A DNA stretch of 14,789 nucleotides from Allopontixanthobacter sp034376665 (GTDB lineage: Bacteria > Pseudomonadota > Alphaproteobacteria > Sphingomonadales > Sphingomonadaceae): positions 1-14,789 of the forward strand of contig NZ_JAXMJI010000110.1 in the NCBI RefSeq assembly GCF_034376665.1, read 5' to 3'. The translations under genes and the position numbers were made by a program. The notes under the pieces were generated by a model. The model was not told where the DNA came from. It saw nothing but the letters and a program-made list of their open reading frames with translations, and made no database searches. How positions within the stretch are numbered: the first letter of the stretch is position 1; each line of letters starts with the position of its first letter. Shown here in pieces: positions 12,751 through 14,789 of this stretch.

Positions 12751-14789
12751 ATGGCGACCAAACCCAAGGCACCCAAGGTATCCCGGAACAGCAATACCGG
12801 TACCGCCAAGAAGCGTATCCGCAAGATTTTCGGCGACATCCACGAAGTGGTGAAAATGCCGAATCTGATCGAAGTCCAGCGCGAGAGCTACGAACAGTTC
12901 CTCCGCAGCGATCCTTCGATCGGCTATGTTTCGGGCCTTGAAAAGACCCTGCGGTCGGTGTTCCCGATCCGCGATTTCGCCGGCAGCGCCGAGCTGGATT
13001 TCGTGCATTACGAACTCGAGCCGCCGAAATACGACACCACCGAATGCCGCCAGCGCGGGATTACCTATGCCGCGCCGATGAAGGTGACACTGCGCCTGAT
13101 CGTGTTCGAAGTGGATCAGGAAACCGAAACCCGCTCCGTGCTCGATATCAAGGAGCAGGACGTTTACATGGGCGACATGCCGCTCATGACTGGCAACGGC
13201 ACTTTCATCATCAACGGTACCGAGCGCGTGATCGTGTCGCAGATGCACCGTTCGCCCGGTGTGCTGTTCGATCATGACCGCGGCAAGACCCATTCGTCCG
13301 GCAAGCTGCTGTTCGCCGCGCGCGTCATTCCGTACCGCGGTTCGTGGCTCGATTTCGAGTTCGACGCCAAGGACATCGTCAACGTCCGCATCGACCGCAA
13401 GCGCAAACTGCCGGTAACCTCGCTGCTGTTTGCGCTGGGTCTCGATAGCGAAGACATTCTCAACCACTTCTACGAAACCGTCGTGTGGCAGCGCGTGTCC
13501 GGCAAGAAGGGAGACGGCTGGCAGATCCCGTTCAAGCCCGAAACCTGGCGCGGCCTGAAGCCCGATTTCGCCCTCGTCGATGCCAATACCGGTGAAGAAG
13601 TCTTCGCCGCCAAGGAAAAGATCAGCCCGCGCGCCGCGAACAAGGCGGCCAAGGATGGTCTCACCACCTTGCTGATCCCGACCGAGGAAATCCTCGGCCA
13701 TTATGCCGCGCGCGACATGATCGACGAGAAGACCGGCCGCATCTATATCGAAGCGGGCGATGAAGTTTCGCTCGAGAATCTCGAAGTGCTCGACAAGGCA
13801 GGCGTCGATACGATCGACCTGCTCGACATCGACGAAGTGACCATCGGGCCGTGGATCCGTAACACACTGGCGGTCGACAAAGCCGAAAACCGCGATGAAG
13901 GGCTGGAAGCCATTTACAAGGTCATGCGTCCGGGCGAGCCGCCGACCAAGGAAACCGCCGAAGCCCTGTTCGAAGGCCTGTTCTTCGACAGCGAGCGCTA
14001 CGACCTGTCCGCGGTCGGCCGCGTAAAGCTCAACATGCGTCTCGAACTCGATGCGGAAGACACCGTGACCACGCTGCGCCGGGAAGATATCCTCGCGGTG
14101 GTCAAGGAACTGGTCGACCTGAAGGACGGCAAGGGCGAAGTCGATGACATCGACAACCTCGGCAACCGCCGGGTCCGTTCGGTCGGCGAATTGCTGGAAA
14201 ACCAGTACCGCGTCGGGTTGTTGCGGATGGAACGTGCCGTCAAGGAACGCATGAGCAGCGTCGATGTATCGACCGTGATGCCGAACGACCTGATCAATGC
14301 GAAGCCTGCGGTTGCCGCGGTGCGCGAATTCTTCGGCTCCAGCCAGCTGTCGCAGTTCATGGATCAGACCAACCCGCTGTCCGAAGTGACGCACAAGCGC
14401 CGCGTTTCGGCTCTCGGGCCCGGCGGTCTTACGCGTGAGCGCGCGGGCTTCGAAGTGCGCGACGTGCACCCGACCCACTACGGCCGGATCTGCCCGATTG
14501 AAACGCCGGAAGGCCCGAACATCGGCCTGATCAACAGCCTCGCCTCGTTCAGCCGGGTCAACAAATACGGCTTCATTGAAACGCCTTACCGCCTGGTCAA
14601 GAACGGCAAGGTGACGACGGAAGTGAAGTATCTGTCGGCGATGGAAGAACAGAAGCACGCCGTGGCGCAGGCTTCGGCCGAACTGAACGCTGACGGATCG
14701 TTTGTGGAAGAACTGGTTTCGGCGCGGGAAAGCGGCGAATTCGTAATGCTGCCCAACGACCAGATCACGCTGATGGACGTTTCGCCCAA
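12751..14789 (+). CDS. rpoB: DNA-directed RNA polymerase subunit beta (partial, C-terminus off window)
   Basis: The first 679 codons of about 1,390 are present. RpoB forms half of the RNA polymerase active cleft. It starts MATKPKAPKVSRNSNTGTAK and continues with KKRIRKIFGDIHEVVKMPNL, the alphaproteobacterial form. Recognisable parts include the protrusion/lobe region with NGTFIINGTERVIVSQMHRS, and the rifampicin pocket SSQLSQFMDQTNPLSEVTHK followed by RRVSALGPGG. Asp538, His548 and Ser553 correspond to E. coli Asp516, His526 and Ser531 and are all wild type, so rifampicin sensitivity is expected at these sites; Thr replaces Asn518. HPTHYGRICPIETPEGPNIG follows. The ATG at 12751 is the only in-frame start, since a stop lies at 12730-12732. 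The Shine-Dalgarno AGAGG is 12 nt upstream, and CACCTCC directly precedes the ATG. It is transcribed away from rplJL. Confidence 0.98.
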   Translation, partial: MATKPKAPKVSRNSNTGTAKKRIRKIFGDIHEVVKMPNLIEVQRESYEQFLRSDPSIGYVSGLEKTLRSVFPIRDFAGSAELDFVHYELEPPKYDTTECRQRGITYAAPMKVTLRLIVFEVDQETETRSVLDIKEQDVYMGDMPLMTGNGTFIINGTERVIVSQMHRSPGVLFDHDRGKTHSSGKLLFAARVIPYRGSWLDFEFDAKDIVNVRIDRKRKLPVTSLLFALGLDSEDILNHFYETVVWQRVSGKKGDGWQIPFKPETWRGLKPDFALVDANTGEEVFAAKEKISPRAANKAAKDGLTTLLIPTEEILGHYAARDMIDEKTGRIYIEAGDEVSLENLEVLDKAGVDTIDLLDIDEVTIGPWIRNTLAVDKAENRDEGLEAIYKVMRPGEPPTKETAEALFEGLFFDSERYDLSAVGRVKLNMRLELDAEDTVTTLRREDILAVVKELVDLKDGKGEVDDIDNLGNRRVRSVGELLENQYRVGLLRMERAVKERMSSVDVSTVMPNDLINAKPAVAAVREFFGSSQLSQFMDQTNPLSEVTHKRRVSALGPGGLTRERAGFEVRDVHPTHYGRICPIETPEGPNIGLINSLASFSRVNKYGFIETPYRLVKNGKVTTEVKYLSAMEEQKHAVAQASAELNADGSFVEELVSARESGEFVMLPNDQITLMDVSP

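Noticed and set aside
12592..14658. A 688-codon antisense frame opposite rpoB
   Set aside because: The rpoB frame is unmistakable. The antisense frame stays open because of codon bias in rpoB and shows no family resemblance.

Overview
The window looks like chromosomal DNA of an alphaproteobacterium, most likely a sphingomonad of the Erythrobacter/Altererythrobacter type. The evidence is the high G+C content with strong third-position G/C bias, the sequence style of GroEL, GroES, L7/L12 and RpoB, a HrcA/CIRCE-controlled groESL operon, and an Xre-DUF2975 cassette. This placement rests on recognition of protein families, not on a database search. Almost all of the window is coding. No mobile element, CRISPR array, tRNA or rRNA was seen.

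Layout. Positions 1-1077 carry two minus-strand genes: a secreted class A beta-lactamase-like serine hydrolase, cut by the window edge, and a baeRF/host-attachment family protein. Divergent from these, 1157-2023 is mtnP (methylthioadenosine phosphorylase). It is followed by a large secreted DUF305 plus beta-propeller fusion (2200-4467). That gene converges on groESL (6564 back to 4572) and shares a perfect 15-bp bidirectional terminator with it. groESL has a textbook regulatory region of promoter, CIRCE operator and Shine-Dalgarno. Upstream lie a MATE efflux gene (minus) and a divergent KefB/KefC-type cation:proton antiporter gene (plus).

The right third is the ribosomal protein/RNA polymerase region, in an unusual arrangement. 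rplJ-rplL run leftward (11145 to 10184) and rpoB runs rightward from 12751, so the usual rplJL-rpoBC order is split. Between them is a three-gene minus-strand cassette: a 39-residue single-span membrane peptide, a DUF2975 membrane protein and a 68-residue Xre regulator. A cluster of three near-identical 15-bp dyads lies at the cassette promoter and probably serves as the regulator's operator. rpoB therefore has its own promoter, with a long leader that ends in a hairpin directly before the ribosome binding site. rplJ has a structured leader typical of L10 autoregulation. Downstream of rplL is a cluster of hairpins that includes a REP-like palindrome.

No new defence or mobile system is evident. 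The least ordinary items are the DUF305-propeller fusion, the triple dyad with its regulator/membrane-protein cassette, and the inversion of rplJL relative to rpoB.
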